Below are positions 44,121 to 55,630 of a stretch of DNA of 64,000 nt, piece by piece. The notes under the pieces are model-generated. The model did no database searches, was not told the DNA's origin, and worked only from the letters and a program-made list of their open reading frames with translations. How positions within the stretch are numbered: position 1 is the first letter of the stretch; each line of letters starts with the position of its first letter. The translations under genes were made by a program, and so were the position numbers. The DNA comes from Dryococelus australis (Eukaryota > Arthropoda > Insecta > Phasmatodea > Phasmatidae), in assembly GCA_029891345.1 (NCBI GenBank), contig CM057002.1:20412295-20476294 (forward strand). Reading direction: 5' to 3'.

Positions 44121-44147
44121 TGACGTCACGTGGCCTGGCTATAAATA
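44121..44147 (+). promoter_or_regulatory. CRE / E-box / TATA promoter-like block
   Basis: TGACGTCA (44,121-44,128) overlaps CACGTG (44,127-44,132) and is followed by TATAAATA at 44,140-44,147. A start would be expected near 44,170. The first ATG downstream (44,174) opens only a short frame. It sits directly between the tandem repeats and the Maverick block. Confidence 0.5.
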
Positions 44148-44349
44148 ACGGTCGTTGGAGACCGTCGCACGCATGTTTACCTGGTGCTAGTCGAGCGCAT
44201 CCCTCTCTCTTCCTTGCGCTATGCGTGGAATGCTTTCTCGGCCGGGGATCTGTCAAACGTCCCAGTTACACGAGACAAGGAAAAAATACGCACTTTGTTA
44301 CAGCCTTCTGGAAGGATAGTCATGAATGAGGTCAGGGGCGAGGAAGTTT

Positions 44350-45440
44350 GACTATGCCTATGCGGATAATATACTGCGAACAAAAATTAATTAAAAAATA
44401 CTTATTTGTCCTGGAGGGAGACTTGAACAGGAAAGAAAACCATCTGAAATTCTTAAAGTTAGTTTTTTTTTTAAATTTAAAAACTGATTATAAAATTATG
44501 TGACACTTTCCCAAGGTTGGTGACTAATACAACACCAGTAAATAATAAATGGGGATTCTAGCGCAGGACATTTTTTCCGACAATTTACTCCAAAAGTGCA
44601 AGAGAAAAGTAACACAACTATTCCCCATTAATTTTAACAAGTGTACAAAAAAAATTAAAGAACTCAATATCTGGGATTCAATGAAAAAACGATCAAAATT
44701 AAGCAAATTAGAGCTAAAATCAGGCAAATTTCTCGTTTTTCGAGCGGCTTTTTCATGTTTCTAGAAGCGACAATTTTCAGTTTAAAAAAAAAAACAAGCA
44801 ATTTTCATCGAAAACCAAGCAATTTTACCTCAAAGTCAAGAAATTTTATCAGTTTTTCAAAAAAGCATTGTGCCAGCATCGACAATCAAGCAATTTTACC
44901 TCAAAATCAAGTAATTTATCACATTTTCTAGAAACGCTAATTTTTCAAGCGAGCAATCTAAATCAAGTTAATTTAAGAGAAAAACAATCAAAATAAGATA
45001 AAATTCAAGTAAAAATATTGAAAAGACAATTGATAGTTTAAATTCAAAGCTCTACTAATCTTTTAGAAATATCTTCTATCTTCTCAAAGTCCAAGTGCTA
45101 TTTCATTAAGTACACATTTATCGTTAATGTTCTCGAAGAGTGTAAATTGTAAACTTTGTAGATTTCGAATAAATTTGTAAACTGATTCTCTGAGTTTATC
45201 GGAAGCATGATCTAATTTATAAGAAAGCGTAGTTGATTTACAACAATCTTTAAAAGCTTTGTCATGCTGTACAGTAAGGCAACACAGACATTTTTATTTA
45301 TAAAAGAAAAATTTATTAAGGGAAAGAAAAAAAGCTCATTCAGATTTAACCAAAATATTTTTTAATTCGATCAAACAACTTAACAAATCTAAAAAATTGT
45401 ATTAAAATATCGAAACAATTTCTTGTTTCTGTAAAATCGT
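44350..45440. other. AT-rich left flank of the Maverick block
   Basis: Composition changes abruptly to AT-rich here. Near 44,790-44,960 the motif CAAGCAATTTTACCTCAAA recurs with variants (AAGCAATTTT four to five times). No coding region was identified in this part, and no terminal repeat matching the right side was found. Confidence 0.45.
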
Positions 45441-46640
45441 TCAAATCCTCCACTCAATAATATTAAAAATGTATCTATCTTTAGCAATTCTTTCTTTCAA
45501 ACAATCATAAGTAACATTTCGTTTACTAATTAAAATAACGTTACAAAAGGTACCTGCCTCAGCCTCTTCATTAAAATCAGCACTAATTTTTATATTTGTT
45601 TTTTCTTTAACTACTGTCGTTTTTCTATACATGCAATCTATAACATATAACGGTCTTCGACCCTAAAATGAATAGTAATTAATATCGCCATCAAAGTTTA
45701 CAGTTGGTTTATAATAAAGTGCATTATTTCTATAACTGGTATCTAGTGTAGTTTTTGAATTTCTAAAATCATTGTAAGCAAGAAATTGTTAAAAACAAAC
45801 ACCGTTTGTAATGTCTAAATTCCAGTTTTCTTTAGGAAAAATTTCATTTCTACAGTTTTTAACATACATTTTTCTCACATTACAATGATCAAACATAGTA
45901 GCATGTTTATGCTGTTCAGCACGATTTCTTCTATTAAGTTGAAAACCTACAATTACAAAATCAGGCACATCAAATTTTGAATTATTAAACTGATATTTTA
46001 TATCAAAATTAAAAACAGTTGTTTTAGCAGGGACATCTCTTTCTAAAAATTGCCAATAATCAAAACTAATAAGTATTTTTGGATATTTGCATATTTTTCT
46101 TTAATTGCAATGGCAGTGTTAGATTCATATTAAAAATAGGCCACTTAATGTCAATTTTTTTAATATTAATTTTACCAGGATCAGGACCATGTTTTTTTAC
46201 TTTATCATCTTTATCTAAAGTTTCATAAAGAAATATACAGTATGAATTACGAAAAAAAGTAATTTTGTAACCACCTTTCCAATAAACCTCATTGTTATCA
46301 CGAATAAAACCAAACAAATATCTCAGCGGATACGATATTTAATTTGTTTTATTACTAGAAACAGTTTTAAATTCATCTGCTATATGACTAGAAACAGATT
46401 CATCTCGATATATCTTATCAACACCAGTAATTTCTAAATAATTCTGTTCAATTGGTGATATTAATAAAGCATTCATCATTGTTGTTGTTATACCCGGATT
46501 ATCAACAGCTTCAATAACATTTCCATGTTTTGAGATTCCTGCTCAAATTCGATTCTATTATTGTAAACATTTAAATTCCCCCTATTTTGATCAATTGGGG
46601 GAAAAGTTTGTCTCTCGCAACTCTCGATACTTTTATAACT
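45441..46640 (-). pseudogene. Maverick/Polinton capsid-like protein, decayed
   Basis: On the minus strand, pieces run from about 46,640 (N-terminal end) to the stop at 45,441. Segments seen in order: a VDNPGITTTMMN stretch near 46,500; DKDDKVKKHGPDPGKI and KINIKKIDIKWP near 46,150-46,220; FDIKYQFNNS and FVIVGFQLNRRNR near 45,930-45,980; FDHCNVRKMYV near 45,880; and a C-terminal part with DFNEEAEAGTFCNVIL. I recognise this order as the capsid-like structural protein found beside integrase and PolB genes in insect Maverick elements. The assignment to a jelly-roll capsid is by family recall, not by structure. Several frame breaks and stops (for example near 45,660 and 45,790) mean it is not functional. 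Confidence 0.75.
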
Positions 46641-46670
46641 CATTTATAAGAAAAAAAAATTATATATAAA

Positions 46671-47542
46671 TGATGGAATCAAAGGGAATTTCTCGAGTTA
46701 AATTACTCATTGAAAGATATCAAAAATATAAAAAGCACCATGAAAAAGAATATGGAAAAATATGAAGAAAAAACAACCATTAATCGACGAATGATGAAAT
46801 ATTGGTAAAAAAAAATGTAAGTCAAGGAAATTTACATTATCCGCCAACACCAGAAGAAACATAGTTTGAAAGAGAATTATTCAAAGAACAAAAATTTCCT
46901 AATTTGGAAGAGCGAATGGGTATTGTGCCATTGAAAAATTTACCACATGCAGCGTCTGATTCGACGCGTACCGCATCTGATTCTACTATACATCTCGGAG
47001 CAGAAATTTCTAAAAGAATTAATGTTATTGATGAAAAATTTGGTTTACGTGTAGTTGGGCAGAATTTTTACGTTGGTGATACAAAAGTGACGATAAATAA
47101 TAATACACTATTTGTTGTGGATAAATAACATAAGTTAACACCAGGCCTTTGTAATTTGCTAACAGAAAATTCATCAGAGGCTCTTGAGGATAAATACACT
47201 TACAATGACTATGAAAATTACGCAGAAATTGCTAAAACAACCAATGCTGTATTGCAACAATACAATCCCAATAAAAAGGTAGCTTCGAGTGGAGGTTGGA
47301 AGTATATTAATATAATAGGCCCCATTTATGAATTGTATATAAAACCATATTCAAGAACAACACCAAATACACCAGAAAGAATTTCTCCAAGAATTCCTAG
47401 ATCTGGAGAAGGTATAAAAAATACACTAGTTTGCCAAAATAATAGGTATGTTTGTATGAATGATGATAGAAAATTGGTTAATAGATTACTAGTGATTCAT
47501 GGTGAAGAAGATGCCAAAAATAAAATTTTTTACAATGAAAAA
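46671..47542 (+). pseudogene. Maverick structural-type ORF, decayed
   Basis: Divergent from the capsid relic, with about 30 bp between them. A first frame starts at 46,671-46,674 with Met and a Lys-rich helix-like segment, and stops at 46,763. Further frames follow at 46,904-47,126 and 47,156 onward, with the motif PGLCNLLTEN bridging the last break near 47,140. A KYTYNDYENYAEIA segment and the C-terminal motif DDRKLVNRLLVIHGEED at about 47,470 match the layout of a protein repeatedly found next to Maverick capsid genes in insects. Its exact role (minor virion or packaging protein) is not established to my knowledge. The end is overrun by a (TA)n expansion. Confidence 0.65.
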
Positions 47543-47549
47543 GTAAACA

Positions 47550-47568
47550 CTATATATATATATATATG

Positions 47569-47642
<74 letters not shown>
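47550..47642 (+). repeat. (TA)n microsatellite inside the Maverick block
   Basis: About 43 TA units with one ATGCTA interruption at each side. It sits at the 3' end of the coding relic. Confidence 0.95.
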
Positions 47643-47644
<2 letters not shown>

Positions 47645-47756
47645 TACACAATACATTTTCTCATTTTGTTGTTAATATTCCAAAAGGAATTCCTTATCCA
47701 TAAGAGCTTTAAATGTAATTCCGCACTAATTTTGGAATTCTGAACATCGTGGTAAA

Positions 47757-47880
47757 GTCATTATAAACTGGGCAACTGGTTATAATTGTTGTGGACCATT
47801 TACAAAATTAGATGGATCCTCTTATGGTGCAAGGTGCCTGCAGCATATGGGAGAGTACAAGAAATAAAAATAATAGAAAA
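47757..47880 (+). pseudogene. Possible PLA2-like motif fragment
   Basis: One frame reads GYNCCGPFTKLDGSS. A GYxxCGPxTKLxxRL loop is the Ca-binding start of the phospholipase-A2-like domain carried by some Maverick and parvovirus-type structural proteins. Only this loop is visible; the catalytic HD pair was not found. The position just after the structural ORF fits, but the call is tentative. Confidence 0.4.
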
Positions 47881-48155
47881 TCCCTCACTTCTCCACTAAA
47901 AAAAATGGCCAGCTTGTGGTGAATTGAGGGATTTCTCCAAATGGAGTTTTGAAGGTGTCAATATCAAGGCAGGGAAGAAAATGGGTCACTGGCATTGGCA
48001 TTAACTTGCTCATAAACCTTTTGTATTTTTAAAGAAAATAAAGCTATATAAATGAATGGTGAATCAACAATGGATATTGATGAATGAGCATTGAAAGTAT
48101 TTTATATTTGTCAAACAATGTTGCATTTTTGAAAAGTTAAATACATAATAATGTT

Positions 48156-49110
48156 TTAATTTACAAAAGATGTTTTATTAATCCAAGAGTTATGTAAATT
48201 ATCAAAACATAACCATTTTATATAAATTTTATCTTTAGTTGTTATGACTTTTTCAATTAAATATTCATTTGGATAGTCAGTTTTCATAATTTCGAATTCA
48301 TAAAAACTGCAATTTATTTCTTCACCATTGGCATCTTTCAGTTTGTAAGTGGGTACATTATAGTTTAAAAACTCAACAATTGTCAATAATTATGTTGTCC
48401 AATTAGCTGTGTAACCCATTTCAGGTGGTTCATTTACTCCCATTCATGCCGACAATATCGCCAAATTTGTATATCGGTTTAGTAAACACATTCGCAAAAT
48501 CTTTCGTAAATGTTTAAAAATATTTTTATTGACTTCAATTGTTTGCATGCCAATGGTATTGTGCTTTATGTTGTTGTATTCTTTAACTAAATCATCAAAT
48601 ATATTTACCCATTTGTAATTGCCATTCAAAGCTAATTTTTTCCACATTTTGTTCTTCATTGTATGATTCCACATAACTGGCTTTTAGTCAACTAAATGTA
48701 GAATAATGATTGGTGTTATATCTTTGCATAATTTCTTTAAATATTTTATTATAAACTTCGGCTCCATTGTCCCTTTGAATATTATGCGGTTTCCTTTTAA
48801 CTAATATAGATTCTAAAGCATCTGCCACATTCTTGGCTATTTTATATGTGATAGGTATAGCAAATGCAGATTTCTAAAAAACACCGATTATTGTCATAAT
48901 ATACTTGTAACCATTGTTTATATGCGATATGCCATTTAAATTACCAGTATACATCTCAATAAGATTGATTTGCCATAAATCATCAATACCATACGAAATT
49001 ACTTCTCTTCTGGTGAATTTTTTTTGTGCAGGTTTATATAATTCATTGCAGTGGACAATATTTTTTTATATTGCTTTATTAGAATTACATATTATACATT
49101 TACTTTTCAG
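48156..49110 (-). pseudogene. Maverick/Polinton retroviral-type integrase, decayed
   Basis: Read on the minus strand: a zinc-binding relic (KCIICNSNKAI, then IVHCNELYKP) near 49,040-49,105; the RNase-H-fold core with DDLWQINLIEMYTG near 48,980; RKPHNIQRDNGAEVYN near 48,760; HYSTFS then KASYVESYN near 48,680; and the core end KWVNIFDDLVKEYNNIKHNT at about 48,550-48,610. A chromodomain-like tail (IEKVITTKDKIYIKWLCF) follows at 48,156-48,386. The first catalytic Asp expected in the QxDL position is Asn here (QINL). The second Asp (RDNG) and the Glu (YVE) remain. Stops lie within the core, so it is inactive. This enzyme would have inserted the element and made its target duplication. Confidence 0.85.
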
Positions 49111-49203
49111 AACTGATCATCCATTTTTAGTATTTTATATTTTTCTATTATTACTTTTAGTGACCTTCTTAACTTCAAGAACCAAGTATTCTCCATTTAA
49201 TAG

Positions 49204-49205
49204 TA

Positions 49206-49263
<58 letters not shown>

Positions 49264-49336
49264 GGAGAATATTAAATTAAATGGAGAATTAAATGAAAAT
49301 TAAATGGAGAATATATATATATATATATATATATAT
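49204..49336 (+). repeat. Two (TA)n arrays around AATGGAGAATATTAAATT repeats
   Basis: TA runs at 49,204-49,260 and 49,309-49,336. Between them AATGGAGAA occurs three times. Confidence 0.9.
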
Positions 49337-49794
49337 TCTTATAAACAATTCACAAGAGAAAGAGTTAAAATATAAAACCTTTTATTTGATTTCTCACATG
49401 AAATGTCCCCACCGACAAAATCATTAAAGATGTGTCACAAGTTTGTGTCATTTTGTCTAAATATACATAGAAAATTCGCATTGTCTCTCTCAAGTTGCTT
49501 TGGTATTTTCGAATATGTTTGTGCTAAATATTATACATCAATGTTTTTATGCCTTCCCATAGTAAAATACTCGCAAACTATGTCTTGACTGTTTAAAATA
49601 ACATCATCAAATACAATTATAGAGTCATCTTCACATTGATCTAAAAGGACCATTTCCTCAGTATTATTTAAAAAGTATGTCAATTTTTCTTTAACTTTCA
49701 ATTTTTTAATGGCTCATCGAAATAATTTTGTATCAAAATATATTTGGATTGATTCAAACTTTTTGAGCAAACATGTAGTTTATTAAAATATTAC

Positions 49795-50877
49795 CATCAT
49801 CATCATCATCATCATCATCATTTGAGTTCCGCCTAGATGTAGGTTTTCATGCTCTCTTGTCTTCTGCCAACCTCTTCAGGTTCATATACTTTCCGCTTCC
49901 CTTGATGTCATCTATCAATTTGTATCTTCTCCTTCCTTTCAATCTTTTTCCACAAACCATCTGTTAGCAAGCACCCCCCCCCCCCCTTCCACCCATCTCA
50001 ACGAGTGTCCCATCTGGTTCTTCTTCCTTTCTCTTATGACCTTCAGCAGTTTTCTCCTCTCATCAACTATTTCCAGCACATCTTCATTACTCACTTTTTC
50101 CACCCAGTTAATCCTCTCCATTCTCCTCCACATCCACATCTTAAACACTTCTAGGCTTTTTTCATCCTCACGTCTCAGTGAATACTGAATACCATACTCT
50201 TTGTTTAATGTATTGATTCTCTATCCATACTCCTCACAAGTTTCATTCAGATTTTTTGCATTTTAATTATAGGTCTTTCACTTTCTGCTAGTAAAACCAT
50301 ATCATCGGCAAATCTTATACATTCTATTCTCTTTCTACCAATATGTATTCCTCTTCTTCCATCTAAGCATTTCCCAATAATCTCCTCCAGGTATAAATTG
50401 AAAAACAAGGGAGAAAGGCAACAGCCTTGTCTAAAACACCTCCCAATGCTGCTTTGTTTCGACCTTTCATTTCCAATCTTTATTCTTACTTTCTGTTGTA
50501 AATATAGATTCTGTACTAGTCTTCTCTCCTTCCAATCTACTCCTTTCCTCTTCAAGATGTCCATTAGCTTATTCCATTCTAGTCTGTCGAAAGCTTTTTC
50601 CAAGTCAATAAAGACAGCATAAATTTCTCAACCTTTCTCAATATATCTTTCCCCTATTATTCTTAAAGGCCTATAGCATCTCTTGTTCTTTTTCCACTTC
50701 TAAATCCAAACTGCTCCTCTCCAATCCATCTATCTAACTTCCCACATAGCCTTCTATTCAACACTCTTAACAATATTTTAGCTGCATGAGAAATTAGACT
50801 TAGAGTCCTATGCTCTTTACAGATATTGGTATTTTTTTCAATTGGTATCATTACAGTTGTGAGAAAGTCATCCGGCC
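49795..50877 (-). mobile_element. RTE-like LINE, 5'-truncated, 3' tail (ATG)n
   Basis: A non-LTR retrotransposon 3' half inserted in the Maverick block. On the minus strand from the right: QWPDDFLTTVMIPIEK at 50,835-50,880; QFGFRSGKRTRDAI near 50,670; EKAFDRLEWNKLMDILKRKG at 50,540-50,600; RQGCCLSPLFFNLYLEEI near 50,410; the catalytic FADDMVLLAES near 50,300; and the C-terminal MWMWRRMERINWVEKVSNED at 50,085-50,145. Frame breaks separate these parts. The (CAT)n run at 49,795-49,821 is its simple-repeat tail on the other strand. The order and wording fit RTE/BovB-type elements; CR1/L2-like is an alternative. The body stops exactly where the inverted repeat begins. Confidence 0.85.
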
Positions 50878-51391
50878 ATTGAAAGTATCAATACAACACA
50901 CCCCCCCCTCCCCAACACACTCAAACCATCCCGCACACCTCACATCCCCAGACCACGGGACCACCCCCCCCCCCCAAATCTGCCTCTAAAAGCGTTAACC
51001 ACCCCCTTCATCCCTTCCCCCACCGCCCTTGCGGGCCAGGCAGCTGACCGGCCTTGTCAAAACAATTGTATAACGATCAGCGTCTGGGAACCGATGCAGT
51101 TATAAATAATTAGAAACATTTTATTTAAATCTATTTTATTTATCATTTGAAAAGTGCCCGTATCTTAAAAAAAAAAAAATGCAAAATCGGTTTATAAAAT
51201 TCAAATTATGTAAATCACCCATGACAACTCCTAACATCTAAAAAAATAAAAAAATTGTAATGGATGGACAAGGATTTAAAACCACAACCGCTCGAACAAA
51301 GGTTGGATGTCATAACCTCTGAGCTACTTGGCAATTTGTGAAAACCGAATGTAAATTGTGATACCGCGAATTGAGGATAACTTTTAATGCA
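50878..51391 (-). repeat. Left arm of a ~510 bp inverted repeat
   Basis: It aligns by eye nearly end to end with the reverse complement of 55,627-56,136. The outer ends are ATTGAAAGTATCAATACAAC, the inner ends ATAACTTTTAATGCA. It contains C-rich runs and a tRNA-like stretch (see the right arm). It may be the terminal repeat of the Maverick element or of a derivative. Confidence 0.85.
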
Positions 51392-51438
51392 GTAAAGCAT
51401 TTAAAATTGTTTTCCATTACTTAACATTTATTCACAAA

Positions 51439-51846
51439 ATTATAATACAACTATTGACCAAACAATACAAAATAAATAAACCAAAACACTATAACTGATG
51501 CACGTAGAGTTATATCAGTTATATCAGATTTATTAAATGTATTATAATACAACTATTGACCAAACAATACAAAATAAATAAACTAAAACACTATAACTGA
51601 TGCACGTAGAGTTATATCAGTTATATCAGATTTATTAAATGTATTATAATACAACTATTGACCAAACAATACAAAATAAATAAACTAAAACACTATAACT
51701 GATGCACGTAGAGTTATATCAGTTATATCAGATTTATTAAATGTATTATAATACAACTATTGACCAAACAATACAAAATAAATAAACTAAAACACTATAA
51801 CTGATGCACGTAGAGTTATATCAGTTATATCAGATTTATTAAATGT
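51439..51846. repeat. Four 102 bp tandem units seeded from the PolB break point
   Basis: ATTATAATACAACTATTGAC starts at 51,439, 51,541, 51,643 and 51,745, exactly 102 bp apart. The units are nearly identical (one visible difference, ACCAAAACAC versus ACTAAAACAC, in the first). About half of each unit is the last stretch of the PolB relic (coding for NKSDITDITLRAS on the minus strand), so the array arose after that gene was broken. Confidence 0.95.
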
Positions 51847-53665
51847 ATTATAAAATTTACTTTTTGTTGGAAGTACTGTTTCTTCAAATTTCATCCAATT
51901 ATCCATATAATCTTGTGGATAAACACCTTTCTTAAGTACTAAATATACTTGATCTTTCGGAAAATATTTTTGGGTATCTTTCATTTGATTTTTGGTTAAG
52001 TTCGATGATAATTTATCCAAAGTACTGGCCACAAATTTAAATGTGTCTATAAATCGCATCTTTAAATTTTCTGTTTTTTTTTTTTTTACCTAAGGAGATC
52101 AACTTTTCTTCGTTAATCGCAATTAAATGTATATTTTTATCATCATATCCTAACTTTTTAATAATTAACTGAGAATCACACCCAGCTAAATTATGGAAAT
52201 AAATTGGTACAAAATCTGGTCATTTTATTTGTAGATTAAAATTATTACATTCTGGAACAGTGGACTTTCCAGTTCGCAGTAGATATTTTTGATTTTCTAT
52301 ATAATATTTCTTTTTCTTTTATTAGTATATGCATTGGTTCAATTTGTGAATATATTTCCCCAATTTCTTCTACTTCCCTTTTGATTGACCGTATAAAAAA
52401 AACTTAATGTGCATTTGGGCCTCGATATACTACTGGGGATACACCATAACTAGATACAATATAACAGCAAAAACCAGATGCTTCGTGTGACTGATACTTC
52501 ATTGTGTATGACTCACCATACAACTTTAAATCAATGGTATTTATTTGGTCATTAGTAAGATTATATCTTTCTTTAAGTATCTCCTTATAAAGACCATTAT
52601 AAATATCATCTACGGTTAAAATTTGATACTTTTGATAAGGTTAAATGTACTTAATTCTCTTTGGTTTGGTTTAGTGGTTGAAATATTGTTTAGAATTGAT
52701 TCAAGATCTGCATGTATTGTGAAAGGAACGTTCGTTGTATGTTTAATATTTTTTAAATTGTATTTTTTAACCTTTAAATGGTAAAGTGATTCTTACTGAT
52801 TCGTTTTTAGAACAATCTTCTGTATGTTTATTTAATCTCTCTTGAGATGTAAAGAATTGAAGACACATGTCCCATATATATAATTTTACATTTATGATTA
52901 TATTTTTGCATTGAAAGCAACCTCGATAAATCTTTAATCCAAAAGTAATGTGAATTTGTATCATCTTTGAAATAAAGTATATTTATATGTTCTGACATTC
53001 TAATTTTTGTAAGTTTTAATGGATATACATTGAACTTGTCATCAAAAAGTATACATTTTATAGAGGTGCCAATTTGATTTTCTATTTTTGGTGTATCGTC
53101 AAATTTAATTGGATATTCATATTTATCTAATGGTTTGTCAATATTAGGGCCCAAATGTTTATATTTAGTTACCCTTTGAAGATCTTTTTCTATTGGAAAT
53201 AGTGGCGATTTTATTGCCCAAAGAAAGCATATTTGATCATTATTCTTCATATTTATGAATGCTTTTTAATTCTTAGTTTCTTCTGGTAATACTACATATG
53301 ATGCTCCATTTAATAGATTACACTTATTTATAGATAATCGTATTTCTATTACTTTATCTGAAGTCCATCCTGAACCTATTCTTTGAAATTCGGATAATTG
53401 TGTAAGTAATTCCTGTTTTATAATTTTATACATCTTTATAAATTCTCCTTCGTTTAATATTCTCTAATTAAATGACTGGAATGTAGATTGTTCTAATTGA
53501 TTATTTTCTTGTTTACAACAATTTATATATTTTAATGTTAGTTTTTAGCCCCCTAAATGTTCTAAGATTATTGTGTAATATCTCTAAAACGTATCTGTTA
53601 CAGAAGTTCAAAAGTGATTAGGTTGTACTAAATTAAAGGAATTTTCAATGTTATATGTCGATATC
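51787..53665 (-). pseudogene. Maverick/Polinton protein-primed DNA polymerase B, N-terminal part
   Basis: On the minus strand from about 53,665: QLSEFQRIGSGW at about 53,390; LLNGASYVVLPEET at 53,290-53,330; NNDQICFLWAIKS at 53,200-53,245; MSEHINILYF then HYFWIKDLSRLL near 52,930-52,990; a zinc-finger-like MCLQFFTSQERLNKHTEDC at 52,805-52,865; ASGFCCYIVSSYG near 52,460; and KKGVYPQDYMDNWMKFEET at about 51,890-51,940. This order is the N-terminal and exonuclease-region layout of Maverick PolB. The polymerase palm motifs are absent, cut off at 51,787. Multiple stops and frameshifts are present. The enzyme would have copied the element's linear DNA. Confidence 0.87.
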
Positions 53666-54904
53666 CTGCCTTTAAAAGCTTTATTAACAAGCTTTATTAA
53701 CTGCTTCTTTTAACAACAAATAAATAATTATAGAATGGGAATATATCTTTTAATTCTTTTCTATCTTTGGGTTATAATTGATATTAGCATCAGCTAAAGG
53801 TAAATTTGTAAAATTATTCTTTGTTTTCCGTTCTGTTACCCACTTACTTTTATTTCTAGGCTGTACAAATAGATTATTAGAGAATGGAATTGTTTTTTTT
53901 TTTTTTTTCAATTTCTTTCTATCTTTCTTATATAATTCATTGATATTGGCATAAGAAAATAGCAAATTTGCGAATTTCCTTCTTCTTTGCTCATCATTTC
54001 TTCTTCTTTGCTCACCATTTCTTCTTCTTTGCTTGTCTATAATAATTGGTAAAATAAATGGTATAATAGTTCTAATTGAATCATCTTTCCTTAGCCTGTT
54101 TATATATTATATTCCAAGTTCTTTAGATAAAAGTCTTAGTCCTACACTCTCTCTTTACTAAACACAGCTGTCAGTTTTGCTGTTAGTTTTGCGGCCTCCA
54201 TTTTTTGTAGTTATATTTATATAAAAGAAGAATTTAATTTTAAAAAAATATTTATGGACTATTTGATACCTTGATTTTATTTATCAAATAACACAAAGTT
54301 TTAGTTAATGTTAATATCTAAACCAATATTAATTAATTATTTAACTTCTTACTATTATTATATTTCTTTATATATTAATTATAACAAGTTTTACATTCTG
54401 TTAGAGTTTTGTCCTTAGTAATTTTATGCCGATAAAATAGTTTTAATGATTTAGTGTCATTCTACACTTTACATTTTTTTCTGTTGGATAATTGTCGTGT
54501 TGGACTTCATTAAAAACATCTAGTGCTGTATTGTGTAAGAATTTTTATGCTTTTCGAGAGATATGTTATTAATATATTTTCCACATTCACATAATACCTT
54601 CTCTTTATTTAATTTATAATTATTTATACCTTGTTCAGTGCAACATTTTATACATATGTTATAAAGCTTATCTTCTGTGTTTCGATTAAAGTAAGAACTT
54701 TATTTCCACTGTAACAAGAAAATTATCGTTTCTGCGGCAGTTAAGGTTATCCATGCGACTATCACCTACTCTTCCAAACATTAACAAATAGCATCAAGCG
54801 TCTGTAACATTTGGCAACACTAAAAATAAACTAAATTTAATAGAAACTGAATTTTTGCATTTGCCTTTCGAATACAATACTGAAGTTATATCACAATCTA
54901 ATGA
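53666..54904. other. AT-rich part of the Maverick block, no recognised gene
   Basis: A minus-strand frame at 53,750-53,965 is Lys/Asn-rich and not recognised. TTCTTCTTTGCTCA is repeated three times at about 53,978-54,033. No further Maverick protein (ATPase, protease) was identified. Confidence 0.45.
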
Positions 54905-54980
54905 GAGGTGTAGGTGAATGGTTAGCGTCATGAACTAGCAATTTTTTTTTACTCGGGTTCAAACCTCGCTTAAGTACAAA
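54905..54980 (+). repeat. tRNA-like SINE head
   Basis: GTGTAGGTGAATGGTTAGC as A-box region and GGGTTCAAACCTCGC as B box, separated by a T run that is too long for a tRNA. It is not a functional tRNA gene. Confidence 0.45.
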
Positions 54981-55009
54981 ATATTTTAACTTTTTAATAT
55001 CATTTTTAT

Positions 55010-55250
55010 ACACGGTAGAACACCCACATAACAAAAATTAAAGACATTTTCATTATCTCTTTTTATTTTTAACGGAAAGTACAGAAAACTAACTTGAAAA
55101 TTAACGGAGAGGTTCCGTGAAATTGACGGAACGTCCGTTTCTGAAAATCAATGTGTCCGTAATTTTACGGAGAGTTTACTGACACTTCTGAATAGATTTT
55201 TACTAGTAGTTTTCCGTAAAATGAAGGAAATTTTTTTTTAACAGTGTAAC
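55010..55250. mobile_element. ACGGA-motif element, probably a MITE
   Basis: ACGGA/TCCGT pentamers occur at least seven times in both orientations (AACGGAAAG, AACGGAGAGG, TTACGGAGAG, TTTTCCGTAAAATG). The right end reads AACAGTGTAAC after a T run. The left end is not clear. Confidence 0.45.
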
Positions 55251-55424
55251 GCGAGAGTCCCTATCAAGAAAATTACATATCGCTGAAACTAGGTACCGAA
55301 ACAGCGGGTATAATCAATGGGTTCACCCATAGCATCATAATCGTGTCCCAGTTTCGTGGTAATATTTGGCCGAGCCCCGGTTTTTAGACATCGAGGTAGC
55401 TATTCTAAACCAGGTGTATTATAC

Positions 55425-55630
55425 AAAATGAAAGCTATCGAGACCTCGAACTTACCTGAGTGTAATTCGGATGACATCGAAGCCGATGTTAAATAGAGCA
55501 TTAAGAAGGTATGCTGCGAGGAGGAAGAAATTTTATTGAAGGGTTCTTGCTGGACACTCGATTTGGTGGATCATCTGCGGCTGAGAACAAATGGGATCGG
55601 CCTACCCATCATCGATGTCGATTACATGCA
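55425..55630 (+). other. Coding-like stretch, unrecognised
   Basis: Two short frames, one with ETSNLPECNSDDIEADVK and one with CWTLDLVDHLRLRTNGIG and PIIDVDYMH, look more protein-like in composition than the neighbouring AT-rich DNA. They end at the inner edge of the inverted repeat. No family recognised. Confidence 0.3.

Noticed and set aside
53969-54040. CRISPR-like short repeats (TTCTTCTTTGCTCA three times)
   Set aside because: Repeats are directly adjacent without unique spacers, in an insect genome. Simple tandem duplication.
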